From the NCBI GenBank assembly GCA_015680685.1, contig MNCI01003976.1, positions 441,320 through 505,319 on the forward strand: a stretch of 64,000 nt of DNA, read 5' to 3'. The translations under genes were made by a program, and so were the position numbers. The notes beneath the pieces were generated by a model, which saw nothing but the letters and a program-made list of their open reading frames with translations, was not told the origin of the DNA and did not search any database. Of this stretch, positions 23,914-34,604 are shown one piece after another (the stretch's first letter is position 1; each line of letters opens with the position of its first letter). Source of the DNA: Gnetum montanum. Lineage: Eukaryota; Streptophyta; Gnetopsida; Gnetales; Gnetaceae.

Positions 23914-25425
23914 TGACGCTTGGAGGAATCGACACAAGAAGCGTCGACAAAGAAGCGCAAAACACCACAAGCAACTTGATAAAAGCTTTGTCCTTTGCCA
24001 CTTGACTAGACGTCATTGTACCATGTTTAGTAGTGTATGGGATTGAAAAAGGTGAGATTGGTAGCTGGTATGAGAGAAGGGATTGTGGGGATTAGTGATT
24101 GTCCGAGGGATCATGCTGGGGAAATGGGATGCTCAAGTGTGCGGCATGCCGGTCCTCGTCGATAGCCATTGTTTGGCAGACTCGGAATTCAGGCATGCGA
24201 TGTGCATCCTTTGGTGAAATAGTGCTCTTGGTTAGTGTTCAAGAGAGCTTGTTGTCAAAGCCAAAGCCACGGGGTGATGTTTTGCGTTCTTTGGAAGAAC
24301 AACACCCTTCTTTGGGGAAACTGTAGGCGAAGAGCCAAAGCCATGCAACAGGATGTTTCTTAATTGCTTTCGACATGAGTACCTATTTTCAGGGCTGATG
24401 CCTTCCTGCCTGGGGCTTGTATGAGAAGTGCCAAGGGTCCCGGTTTTTTTTTTTGAACTGATTGTTCTTGTACTCATGTACGAATATTATGTTTTGTGCG
24501 TTGCAACCACTGTAATTTTTTGCAGTGTGCAATAGTTTGGTGAATAGATGGGGAATTTTCGGGGAATGGGAATGTACGAGTTATTGGTTTGATTCAGTCT
24601 TGCAAGGTGGATTAATGGACATTGCCTCATCTTGTTGCCTATGATGAAATGCACTCTCGTACGAGAACTTCTGAGCGTCATCCTACAAACATAACTCCAA
24701 GGAGACAAGAGAACCATTAGTGAATAAATGAGCTTAGACTTAAACAACTGCTGGTGAACAAAATATTTGGGGTGATTCTGAGCACTGAGTGCGAATGTCG
24801 ATGATGTTGATGAGATTGGGTGTCGATGAAGGGTGCAATGATTCTGATGAATGAATATGGCTGTGGAGTGAAGAGTCGGAGACGAACATGCCAGTTTACA
24901 GTCTTGACAGACTATCATGGGTTACTTTTGTGTCATAACCTGTTGGACATTGCCTGTTTAGCGTCGTGGCAGACGGTATTGCCAGTTTTGAGTCTTAGCA
25001 GATCATGCAGAGGCCAGCTAGTTTATAGTCTTAGCGGATCATGTAGAGGCCAGCTAGTTTATAGTCTTAGCGGACTCTGAGGGTTCTGGCGGTAACATTT
25101 TACTATCATGCCAGAAGGATGCTAGTTTATCGTCATTGCGGACACTGTGGGGTATCAGTTTATTGTCATATACCAGGACAATGGTGGTGTCAGTTTTAAG
25201 TCGTGACCCAAGACTGTTCTGTGGTATCAGTTTATAGTCATAATCCAGGACTTATCTGTGGTATCAGATTATAGTCATGATTCCAGGACTCATCTGTGGT
25301 ATCAGTTTATAGTCATGATTCCAGGACTCATCTGTGGTATCAGTTTATAGTCATGATTCCAGGACTCATCTGTGGTATCAGTTTATAGTCATGATTCCAG
25401 GACTAGCACGTACCTGAGCTCGAAT
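23914..25425 (-). other. Long untranslated 3' region of the retrotransposon
   Basis: About 1.5 kb between the integrase stop and the polypurine tract. Apart from the short tandem repeats at 24890-25410 no structure stands out. Open frames on both strands (up to 143 codons) resemble nothing I recognise and lack coding features. Confidence 0.6.
24890..25410. repeat. 38-bp repeat array with AGTTTA core, downstream of pol
   Basis: Four nearly perfect 38-bp units lie at about 25253-25405, each containing CAGTTTATAGTCATGATTCC. Looser copies with the same core (AGTTTATAGTCTTAGCGGA) run back to 24890. The core recurs in two other arrays of this element, at 29010-29150 and 34250-34600. Confidence 0.85.
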
Positions 25426-27036
25426 TTATGTATAGAACAGTTTTAGGAACAAGTGATTGGTTGGGTTTGCAAATTCTTTTCCGTCCATGTCATCTAGCTT
25501 GAATGCTCCATTGTCGAATGCTTTGGTGACCAGGTAAGGTCCTTCCCAGTTGACTGAGAACTTATCTGGGTGTTCTCGAACAACTTTAAGCACGAGGTCT
25601 CCTTCTTTGATGGGGCGCTTATGAACGTCATGTCGATGTCATTGCCGTTGTCATTTTTGATACCATTCGATTTGATCGAGTGCGCGTACGCGCTCCTCCT
25701 CCACTGAGTCCAGGTCAATGATGCGTAGATCATTGTTTTGCTCGTCATCGAGGAGTCCAGAAAGCATGATCCTTAGAGATGGTACCTGTAATTCTAAAAG
25801 TAAAATAGCTTCTGAACCATAAACAAGACTGTATGGAGTTTTACCTGTCGAAGTCCAATGTGTAGTATGATATGCCCACAATGCATACACCAGTTGTTCG
25901 TGCCATCTTCGTTTACTTTGGGCAAGCATCTTTTTGAGTATTGTGATGATTGTCTTATTTGTTGCTTCCGCCTGCCCATTGCTCTGAGGATAGTAAGGGG
26001 ATGAAAATGAATGTTTGATCCCTAGACTATCACAAAACGTTTTGTTCTCGGCACTGCTAAATTGTGGCCCATTGTCAGTGATGATTGTCATGGGAATGCC
26101 AAAACGGGTCACGATGTTTTCGAGGATGAAGTGGCACATGTGTTTAGAAGTAGTTTTTCGAAGGGACGCAGCTTCTACCCATTTTATGAAATATTCAGTT
26201 GCTGTTATGATAAAACCATGCCCGGCAGAAGATGTGGGTGTTATCTGGCCTATAAGGTCCAATCCCCACTTCTGGAAGGGCCATGTGATTTGTGTTGTGT
26301 GCAACTCATTTGGTGGGACATGGATTAAATTACTGTGTTTTTAACAAGTATTACATGTTTTGACCTTGGACAGACAGTCATACTCCATGTGTGGCCAATA
26401 GTAGCCTAAGCATCTTATTTTGGTTGCCATTGCCTTTGGTGCAATGTGTCCCCCGCATATTCCATCGTGCACTTGTTCAACAATTGTTTGGGCTTAGGCA
26501 CTATTGACGCATGTCAGCAGTATGCTGTCGTAAGATCGGCGACACAATGTATCTTCTATTAGTGTGTATTGTCTAGAGCGTTTGCGTACTGCATCCTTTT
26601 GTGTGTTTGTTAAATGTTGTGTTGTTTTGCCGCGCAGAAGGTATTCTTTTACGTCATCGTACCATTCATTAGCGTGTGTTGTACTAATAGATGCAATTGG
26701 CAGCATGTCGAGAGTATTGGTTATGGGTTCGGCACAACCGGTTACGGAGCTTGGTAATGCGTGAAACATGTCAGGGAATATGTTTAAGGCCAGGGTTGCT
26801 AATGCATCTGCAATGGTATTGTCATTCCTGGAGATGTGTTGGATGTCAACGCTTTCGAATCGTTTAAGTAGGTGTTTAGCCAAATCATAGTATGGTTGTA
26901 AGTGTGGCGCTTTACATGTATAGATGTCTGTGACTTGGTTTATGACTAGTTGTGAGTCCCCTCTAACTACAAGCCGTGTAATGTCAGAAGCTAATGCGGC
27001 CGTGGGACCTCTAAGGAGGCCTTCATACTCTGCTAG
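25426..27036 (-). pseudogene. pol: Pol, 3' part: archaeal-type RNase H and integrase, decayed
   Basis: One frame runs from about 27036 to the stop at 25426-25428. First comes the archaeal-type RNase H: AEYEGLL (27015-27035), GDSQLVINQV, and RNDNTIADALA near 26810. This second RNase H is the hallmark of the Tat clade. Then comes the integrase zinc finger (VHDGICGGH ... CLSKVKTCNTC, about 26480-26344) and the core with the catalytic D in LDLIGQI, D in TDNGPQF and E in NGQAEATNK (about 26265-25940). The C-terminal tail includes the WEGPYLV motif near 25540. Stops break the frame at 26494-26496, at 26341-26343 right after the last zinc-finger cysteine, and twice near 25640-25655. The first part is joined to RT by a frameshift. 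Not functional in this copy. Confidence 0.9.
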
Positions 27037-28970
27037 TTATTAGTACAATGAAAATTGAAGCGATAAGCAAAAGGTTTAATTTCCCCAGAGGGGTATGTGA
27101 TTACAGCGGCAGCACTTCCTCCTCGAGAGGTAGATGCTCCATTGAAGTTTAGAATGGCATCGTGGTTATCCGGCACCGTATCTATTGCATTTACATTTTC
27201 GTCTGGGAATTCGGGTTCTATTGTACCTGGATCTTGTGTTGGGGATGTAGTCATTTGATTTGCTATGGCTTGGCCTTTGACTGACGATTGTGCTACGTAG
27301 CATAGGTCGAACTTAGCTATGATGGCCTTCCAACGGGCTATCCTGCTTGATTCATAGATATTTCCAGTTATACCTCTGAGTACATTATCTTTGCAAATTA
27401 TATTAGCCTGATTTTGGAAAAGATAATGTCGCCATTTTTTTAAAGAGAAAACTAAAGCTAAACATGACTTTTCTACATCTTTGTATCTTTTTTCATGGGC
27501 AATTAATGCATGACTCAAGTAATATACAGGGACTTCAGTTCCATCATCTTGTTTCTGGCAAAGCATAGACGCGATTGATAATTCTGATGTGGCCAGGTAG
27601 ATGTAGAATGGCTTGTCGTTTTTGGGTGGGTACACCGTGGGTAGTTGCGCGAGTGCCATCTTAATGTTGTCAAATGCTTCTTGGCATTGCAGAGTCCATT
27701 CAAAATGGACATTTTTGCATAGTAGGTGGTTCATAGGTGTTAGTTTTTCTGTCAATTTTTCTATGAACCTCCTGATGTACTGTAATCGACCTTGTAGCCC
27801 TCGAAGTTCGGTTAGGTTGGTAGGTGACTTTAGGTTTATAATGGCCTTAACCTTATCGGGGTCTACCCGTATCCCTGCTTTCGAGGTTACAAATCCAAGC
27901 AGTTTTCCTATCTTGACGCCGAAGATGCATTTCTTTGGGTTAAGCCTTAGTTCGTATTTTAGACAACGTTTTAACACTAAGTCAAGATCCTGTACATGTT
28001 GTTCTGTCATTTTTGATTTAACCACTATGTCATCCACGTAATCATTGAGCGAATGTAAGATGTGATAGCTGAAGATGTATGTCATCGCCCTTTGATATGT
28101 GGCCCCAGCGTTCTTGAGACCGAAAGGCATCATCGTGTAACAAAAGGTTCCCCAAGGTGTCATAAAGGTGGTTAGGAGCTGGTGTTATGGATTAATATGT
28201 ATTTGATTATATCCCGAGAACCCATCCATAAAAGATAACAGGGCATGCCCAGTGGTTGAGTCAACTAATTGATCAATGCTAGGTAAGGGGAAGTCATCTT
28301 TTATGGTTGCTACGTTGAGGTCTCGGAAGTCAATGCATAGGCGGATACTTCCGTTCTTTTTTGGGACTATAACCATGTTTGACACCCACTCGACGTAATC
28401 AACAACCCTAATGAAACCAGCTTGGTAGAGCTTGGTAATCTCACTACGAACTGCTAATGCTACCTCGGGCTTGACCTTTCGTGCTTTTTGTTTCACTGGC
28501 CTTAGTCTCGGATCAAGGATAATGTTGTGCTGGATGATACGAGGGTCTAGTCCGGGCATGTCCGTATAGGACCAATCAAACGCTTTCATATTGTCCCTAA
28601 GCACGTTTTCAATATCTTTAGCTAGACGTGGTTCTAGTAATGTGCTCAATTTTAGAATTTTAATTTCCCCATCAGGCGTGGTGATGGGAGTTTCAGTTAG
28701 AGGATCCTCGGTAATATTTTCGGCTTCTATGTCGAGGGATTTTGTCATTCCCTCATAGTCGTTAACCGTTTGTTGTGTTGAAGCTATTATTGCATTGTTT
28801 GTTGATGAGCTCGCATGGATGAGATTCATGTCGATCTTTCTTTCAACCTCGCCGTATGGTCCATCAATAACTAATGGCTTAGTTAAGCTCTTACAATCCA
28901 TTAGGCTAGTTCCTGTCAATAAATTGAGAGCCTGGTAAGATAGCGGAGATTGTTTTATGTCTTTTGGCAA
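27033..28970 (-). pseudogene. pol: Pol, 5' part: reverse transcriptase and RNase H, decayed
   Basis: A frame of 646 codons broken once by a TAA at 28185-28187. Reverse transcriptase motifs in order: VSNMVIVPKKNGSIRLCIDF, DDFPLPSIDQLVD, LSFMDGFSGYNQI, then after the stop WGTFCYTMMPFGLKNAGATY and the catalytic YVDD (about 28035). The first RNase H follows (FYIYLATSELS, PVYYLSHAL, RYKDVEKSCLALVFSLKKWRHY); its first catalytic aspartate is absent. Next begins the second, archaeal-type RNase H with ILNFNGAST, where the usual FDGAS aspartate is N. The frame ends at 27033 by a one-base shift, and the continuation AEYEGLL lies in the next frame. In this element RT is separated from protease by about 5.6 kb. 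Confidence 0.92.
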
Positions 28971-29009
28971 TCTTTAGTGTGTATGTATGACAGTGGATTA
29001 ATGTGACAA

Positions 29010-29150
29010 CAAAATGGCAATTTAATTCCTTACCGGGCAACGAATGGCAGTTTAATGCCTTACCGGGCAACGAATGGCAGTTTAATGCCTTACCGGGCAA
29101 CGAACGGCAGTTTAATGCCTTACCGGGCAACGAATGGCAGTTTAACACCA
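29010..29150. repeat. 30-bp repeat array with AGTTTA core, left edge of the antisense module
   Basis: Four to five tandem units of 30 bp containing GGCAGTTTAATGCCTTACCG. They separate the start of the RT frame from the antisense gene's promoter. The core AGTTTAATGCC resembles the cores of the arrays at 24890-25410 and 34250-34600. On the minus strand the units can be read as a ten-residue repeat, but no continuous link to RT is seen. Confidence 0.9.
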
Positions 29151-29310
29151 AAATTTTGCATTTTACCTAGTTTATGTATGTAATTTTTATATATTTTTGA
29201 AAAATTTAAGGCAAATCTGAAAAAGCGCGAAAAACGAGGCAAAAAGTAAGAAAAAACAAGAAAAACGGAGGGCGGCGGTGGCGTCAACATCAGCGTTGGC
29301 ATCGGCAGGC

Positions 29311-29319
29311 TATAAAAAG
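29311..29319 (+). promoter_or_regulatory. TATA box of the antisense gene
   Basis: GGCTATAAAAAGGGG is a good RNA polymerase II TATA element, about 200 bp before the predicted start codon. Transcription would begin near 29340-29350 and run rightwards, opposite to the retrotransposon's own genes. Confidence 0.6.
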
Positions 29320-29374
29320 GGGAAAAGGGGTTTCATTTTTCATTTGCAATCCGAGCGTGAGCGTAAACTACGGC

Positions 29375-29515
29375 TGAACCCTAGCGTACACGCCAAGCGA
29401 AACCCCAGCGTAGACGCCGAGCGAAACCCCAGCATAGACGCCAAGCCGAACCCCAGCGTAGACGCCAAGCCAAACCCCAGCGTAGATGCTGAGCCGAACC
29501 CCAGTGTAGATGCTG
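29375..29515 (+). repeat. 24-bp repeats in the 5' untranslated region of the antisense gene
   Basis: About six units of roughly 24 bp with the pattern AACCCCAGCGTAGACGCCAA, later GTAGATGCTGAG. They lie between the TATA box and the predicted ATG. Two short upstream frames start at 29486 and 29510 and stop soon after. GCGTAGACGC is related to the GCGTATACGC words of the LTRs and of intron 1. Confidence 0.8.
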
Positions 29516-29517
29516 AG

Positions 29518-32500
29518 ATGGGCAGAGGCAAGGAGATAGACGACCAAGGAAGAAAAGGGGTAGAGCTGACATTCGCGAAGGAGAGTGAGGCGATGCTGCA
29601 CGGCCTACCCCGCCTGAATCTTCCCGCGTGGCCTGGATCTTCCAGCAGGTAGGCTCTCGACCCTATTTTTTATTTATTTTTCGTCTGTTTTTGTAGTGTA
29701 GACAGTTAGCATAGGGGGTTTCGGCGTATATGCCGAGTGTGAAGGGTTCAGGGTACTGTACCGCCGTAGACGCCGTGTGTTAGTTTCGACGTAGACTGTC
29801 ACGGCTTCGTTCTTGATGTTCAGCATAGACGATTGTCGGCGTATACGCTGAGCGTATACACCGAGTGTAGACACTTGTACTTGCTTCTGGCGTAGATGAT
29901 CTATGCTCAGCGTATAAGCCGAGGGTTTCCACAGCGTATACGCTGGGCGTAAGTTAGGTATTTCGCAGCGTAAGCCTGTTCAGCGTAAAGTCGTTATGTA
30001 CAGCGTAGACAGTTTTTAGTGTATACGCCCAGCGTATACGCCGAGCGTAACTGTTTGTCTCTTTACGCCCAGCGTATACGCCGAGCATAACTGTTTCATC
30101 TGTCTACGCCCAGCGTATACGTCGAGCGTAACTATTTCTCTCTACGCCCAGCGTATACGCCGAGCGTAACTATTTTGTCTCTACGCCCAGCGTATACACT
30201 GAGCGTAACTGTTTTGTCTCTACGCCCAACGTATACGTCGAGCATAACTGTTTTGTCTCTACGCCCAGCGTAGACGCCGAGCGTAACTGTTTTGTCTCTA
30301 CGCCCAGCGTATACGCCGAGCGTAACTGTTTTGTCTCTACACCCAGCATATACGCCGAGCGTAACAGTTAGAAAAATTTTCCACGAATGTTCATTTTTCA
30401 AAGTGAAGTTTCCAGTATGATTAATCTTTGGGGTTGTGTTAATGGCTTGCAGGGACGTTGAACCTCCCCTTCTAGTGACTGAGCTAGTTGGGGTCTTGAC
30501 CTGGTTTGGTCTCCTTGAGGGTGGTGAACCGACCCCAGACTTAACTATTGAGAATAATGGGGTCTGCTTTCGGGACAGGGCCCGCAAATTTTTGGCCTTC
30601 ATCCTAGACCATTTCATGGTTGTGATTTGGTCCCACCTAGGCGAGGACGTGGCGTGGAGCATCATCGAGGCCATGCTAACCGGTGCAGCAGAGGGTATTA
30701 GAATGTTTGTGGATGATATTGACGAAGGGCCACTTGTCACCGAGGGTGTTCCCCCTGGCGGTCCAAGATCTGCCCGTCCATTGACGCGTGTGTGGGACTG
30801 GCTGCCACGGGGGCCTAATTATATGAATGATACGTTATTCCTAGCTGGCCGCGCACACACCTTGTTTCAGAATCACCCCGGCACAGTATACCGGGTGGAA
30901 AGGTAATTTCGTTTTAGCTCTGATTGTTCCTTTCTTTTTTATTTTATATTCAAATATTTTCTCTTGTTTTAACACATGTTTTCGCCTTTTCATAGGCCGA
31001 AAGTTACAAAAGAAGGGGCCTACGCAGGTGATGATGGGATTGCATTGGCAAGCATGGCTTTGGAGGCATTCATGGTGGGCCCCACTCTTTGCGGGGCCAT
31101 TTTGGCTCACACTAGCGGTGCCATGAAGCACTTCCACAAGAAATTTTCTAAGGCATTTGCACAATGCGCCGCGCGTGGATGGTTGCACGCCGACTAGTCC
31201 CCTAATGGACCAATTTCTCCATCTGCTTCTGATCTGGGCGAAACCTCAAAGTCTAACCTGGAGAGTAAGTGGCAGTGCTTTCTAGATGTCATGATGTGTT
31301 TGTCCAATTTGCCGAGTGTTAAACTAATGCGAGGGTTTTGGATTTGTTTCTACAGTTGGCACTACCTCTGGCGGGGATTTTTTTGTGACCGGGCGGACTG
31401 AAGCGACCCTTTCCATGAAGTTTGGTGAAACTGTTGCTGCCCAGAAGTGGTTACGGGTAAAAGCACCGCCATCCATTATTTCTTGCTTAGAACATGCCGG
31501 CCTCATGGTGCTCTTGGTGGCCCCTAGCCCGAATGTGTCTATAGTGGAGATGATCGGGATCGTGGATTCGTTTGACAGATCTGTTTCTCGCTATAGCACT
31601 CGTATTAAGGGCATTAAGATAATTTTTGAATTATCGCCCCAATTTTTTGCAGATTTTTTTGGCGTGCCTATAGGTGGTGTAAAGATTGTTTTAGATAGGA
31701 TGCACAAAGAAATCCAGACGATCCGCGCTTTAGAGGATTGGTTAGGGGTGACAAAGGGCACCAAAGGATTTCCAATGCAGGGGAGGATGAAAGTTGAGGA
31801 AGTCAACGAGCTCTACCCCTTATTTCGGGTGCGTTTGTTTCTGAAGACTCTATCGTAGGTTAAGAGTCTCGGGGTTGAAGCAGTGTGAGTTGTGCGTACT
31901 ATTCTAGAGGCTGGTGTGCGCTACAATTAGGCTGAATTCTTAGTATCGGGCATGGCTAAAGAGATAGTGCGGCTACGTTCAAACATAGAGGCCCAGTCGC
32001 ATTTCACTTTTGCCTTTTTTGCCGGTTATGTTCGTCATTTGGCCAAATTTTTAGTGGTTCGTGGGGAGGACAGATATGTTTTGCAGGATAGGAATCAGCT
32101 ATCTCGCCCCTGGGTGAACCACCTGTTCGACACGGCTAAGTCTCAAGATGCCCCCGAGGGGATTGATGAATCCCTTACAATCACTACGGGTGGATCATCT
32201 AGTCCCTCTCTCCATATGTGCAACAGTATAGGGTTGAAGCCAGATGAAATGTCTATGCTACCAAAAAGGTGGAGCGGGTGGTCAACGACACAATAGGCAA
32301 AGCCAAATTGAAGTTGGCGAAGCGTGACCGCCCAGTTGAGGAGACCAGTGAGGTTGAACTGCCCAAAGTAAAGTGGATTCGGTTTAAAATACCTGGTAAA
32401 CCTCCCATCTTCTTTACTTCACTTATCTTGTAGACAGTTTTAACGATTAATGATTGTATGTGACTAACTTCATCTGTTTTGTATCGAGAAGTCAGGAGAC

Positions 32501-34013
32501 ATGATTTGCAGACCATTCCCGAGGATGAGGAGCTAACTGACCCCGCGGGAGGGACTGAGTTGCTGGAGGAAAGAACTGGAAACACTGAATAATTAGATGA
32601 TCAAGCGGAGACTGACGATATGTTCAGTAATTTTATAACAGGCAACTTGGACCTTGGAGCCCCTCCCACATTGGAGGAGATTAGAGGGAATGGTATGTCT
32701 CATTACTTAGTTGTGTAGCTTAATATGTTTTCATCTCATTATGGATTTTTCGTTTGACTCAGAGGAGAGCGAGACCATCCCTGAGAAGGAGCCAGAGGTT
32801 CCCCCTGAAGTGCCGCCAAAAGTCAGCACATCACGTCCTGATGGACCTTTTACTTGGATGGAAATGCCAAGTAAAAGGGATTTCGTAGCTGGTGTGGCTG
32901 AGGAGGTCGTTGAGCGGATCGAAAGGATCCATCCTGAAATAGGTATGGGAACATCCAGAGATCCTTACTATGTTAGAGTTTGATTCTCGATTTTGTCTGT
33001 TCTAATGTTTGTCTTTTCCCTATTGATAGGTGCCCAACTGAGGTGGGATCTGTCCGAGACTGTAAACATGGAGAGTTTGCCCACACTTTCCCTAGAAATT
33101 GAACAAGTGCCCAGACCCGTTTATGAAGAGGTAGCAGAGGGCTTTGTTCACAATGCTAAGGCAGTATGGACGTGTAGGCGATCCATTGAGCAATTGTGGC
33201 TCCAGATTCAGGCGAAAGAGAAAGAGGTTTCTAAACTAACGGTGGAACGTGACGATCTGAAGGCCTGGTACGAATTCGCCGCAGCTAGATTAGACAATGA
33301 TCGCTCTTGGTGGACCTCCGAGGTCACGTATACGAGGTATTGGAACCTACTCAATCGTCATGCAGGATTGATACGGAGGCTAGGGGAGCGCAGGGCTCAA
33401 ATCGAATTGCTGAACACCAAATGCCATGACTGGAAGGCTTTTGCCTTCAAAGTACGCAAATGGGGGCAAGATGAGAAGAACCAGAAGCACCATTATAAGA
33501 AGTCGCTAAAAGAGGTGTCTATTGAGAGGTGACAGTTTGAAAAGTTTGTGGAAGGCCTTGGTCTGCGCTCCGCCTTTGACACATTTGCCCAAAACACAAT
33601 TGTAGAGATGGAATCCCCTAAACGGTGGATAACAACTACTTCTAGGGAGGTGTCGGTGGGGGAGGTCCCTTTGAAACGTCCCACCTGGTCGGATGTTGAC
33701 AAGGGAAAGGCTCTAGCAGATGTTGACTTGGGTCTCGACGAGACAGATTAGGCAAGTGTTCCTGAAGAAGAAATCCTGCGGTGACTAGAATTCAGCTTGG
33801 GGGGATCACCTATGGTAAGCATTTCTCATTTATGAAGTTAATTGATAATGTTTGGAGTTTGGACATTCGCTTATTATCGTGTTGTTTATTTCTTCTCCTT
33901 GGTCTTTTCAGGATGAAGGTGGCGGAGAAACTGAAGGAGTTGGCCCCAGTGGAGCAGAGGCCTCTGATGCTGGCGGGTCCAAGGGGGATGATCGTCATGT
34001 CCCAGATGTTTAG
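29518..34013 (+). pseudogene. Eight-exon antisense gene inside the retrotransposon, decayed
   Basis: Predicted exons: 29518-29648, 30453-30902, 30996-31264, 31356-32395, 32489-32692, 32763-32942, 33030-33814, 33912-34013. All seven introns are GT-AG and every junction keeps the frame, giving about 1,053 codons. Exon 1 starts MGRGKEIDDQ. Exon 2 encodes VTELVGVLTWFGLLEGG. Exons 5 and 6 are rich in Glu and Pro. Exon 7 holds a likely coiled coil (IEQLWLQIQAKEKEVSKL onward). Exon 8 is a Gly/Asp/Glu-rich tail. Stops occur at 31195, 31856, 31886, 31928, 32590, 33530, 33749 and 33782, and one base is missing in an A-run near 32270. I recognise no family or catalytic motif. TATA box (29311) and AATAAA (34092, 34148) flank it. 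It may be a captured host gene or an element-encoded accessory protein. Confidence 0.78.
29700..30370. repeat. GCGTATACGC-rich repeats in intron 1 of the antisense gene
   Basis: The first part (29700-30000) has scattered AGCGTATACGCTGAGCGTA words. The second part (about 30010-30365) is a tandem array of about nine units of 37-39 bp, each with CGCCCAGCGTATACGCCGAG followed by CGTAACTGTTTTGTCTCTA. The array fills most of the 804-bp intron 29649-30452. The inner GCGTATACGC is a perfect 10-bp palindrome. The same words fill the U3 part of both LTRs. Confidence 0.9.
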
Positions 34014-34091
34014 CATTTTAGCTTTTAAGTTGTTTTGTTGTTTTGTTTTTCGACTCAGATTTATACTGGAACTATGACTTGAAAATTGTGG

Positions 34092-34153
34092 AATAAATAG
34101 AGACGGTTGATTGTATGTAATAACTGTATAAATATTTTTTGGTTTGTAATAAA
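34092..34153 (+). terminator. Polyadenylation signals of the antisense gene
   Basis: AATAAA occurs at 34092-34097 and again at 34148-34153, 80-140 bp after the predicted stop at 34011-34013, in AT-rich sequence typical of plant 3' ends. Confidence 0.5.
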
Positions 34154-34249
34154 CAGAGATAGACATGTAAAAAAAACATTTTGGTTTGTTTTCTATTTTA
34201 AGTGTATTACTGAAATGTCATTATAAAGGTAAAGCAAAAAGCATGTAAT

Positions 34250-34600
34250 AGTTTATGGCCATTTCGGGCCCCATGCGTAGTTTATGGCCATTTCGGTCCC
34301 CATGCGTAGTTTATGGCCATTTCGGGCCCCATGCGTAATCGGGAAATGTTTTGGAGGACGTGGATAGATTTCTCGGTCAACTGATCATTGCTGATCATGG
34401 CTAGTTTTATGTCTTTGTGGACATGATAGTTTAGTGTCATTTCAGACTGGGAATGGCATTTAGTTATTTTTTCTGCTTTATCGTAGTTTAGTGTCGTTTC
34501 GGATTTGTTATAGTTTAACGTCATTTCGGACTTTTTGTAGTTTAACGTCATTTTGGACTTTTTGTAGTTTAACATCATTTCGGACTAGGAGTGGTAGTAT
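34250..34600. repeat. 27-29-bp repeat arrays with AGTTTA core, right edge of the antisense module
   Basis: Three 29-bp units with GTAGTTTATGGCCATTTCGG lie at about 34253-34338. Three to four 27-bp units with TAGTTTAACGTCATTTCGGA lie at about 34487-34590, with looser copies between. On the minus strand the 27-bp units read as a nine-residue repeat (MTLNYKKSE). They separate the end of the protease frame from the antisense gene's 3' end. Confidence 0.88.
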
Positions 34601-34604
34601 CATT

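Noticed and set aside
24099-24918. Possible accessory genes in the 3' region of the retrotransposon
   Set aside because: The frames on either strand are short, overlap each other, and show no recognisable motif or splice structure like that of the antisense gene at 29518-34013.
26015-26344. Plus-strand frames opposite the integrase core and RT (26015-26344, 27613-28041)
   Set aside because: They are shadows of the clearly recognisable minus-strand pol domains.
29278-29517. In-frame upstream extension of the antisense gene with NPSVDAK repeats
   Set aside because: It would begin with GTG, run across the TATA box, and have no ATG before 29518. I treat it as 5' untranslated repeat sequence.
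30132-30740. A 202-codon minus-strand frame with LGVYAGRRDKTVT repeats
   Set aside because: It is the reverse reading of the intron 1 tandem repeat and of exon 2 of the antisense gene, whose plus-strand splice structure is far better supported.
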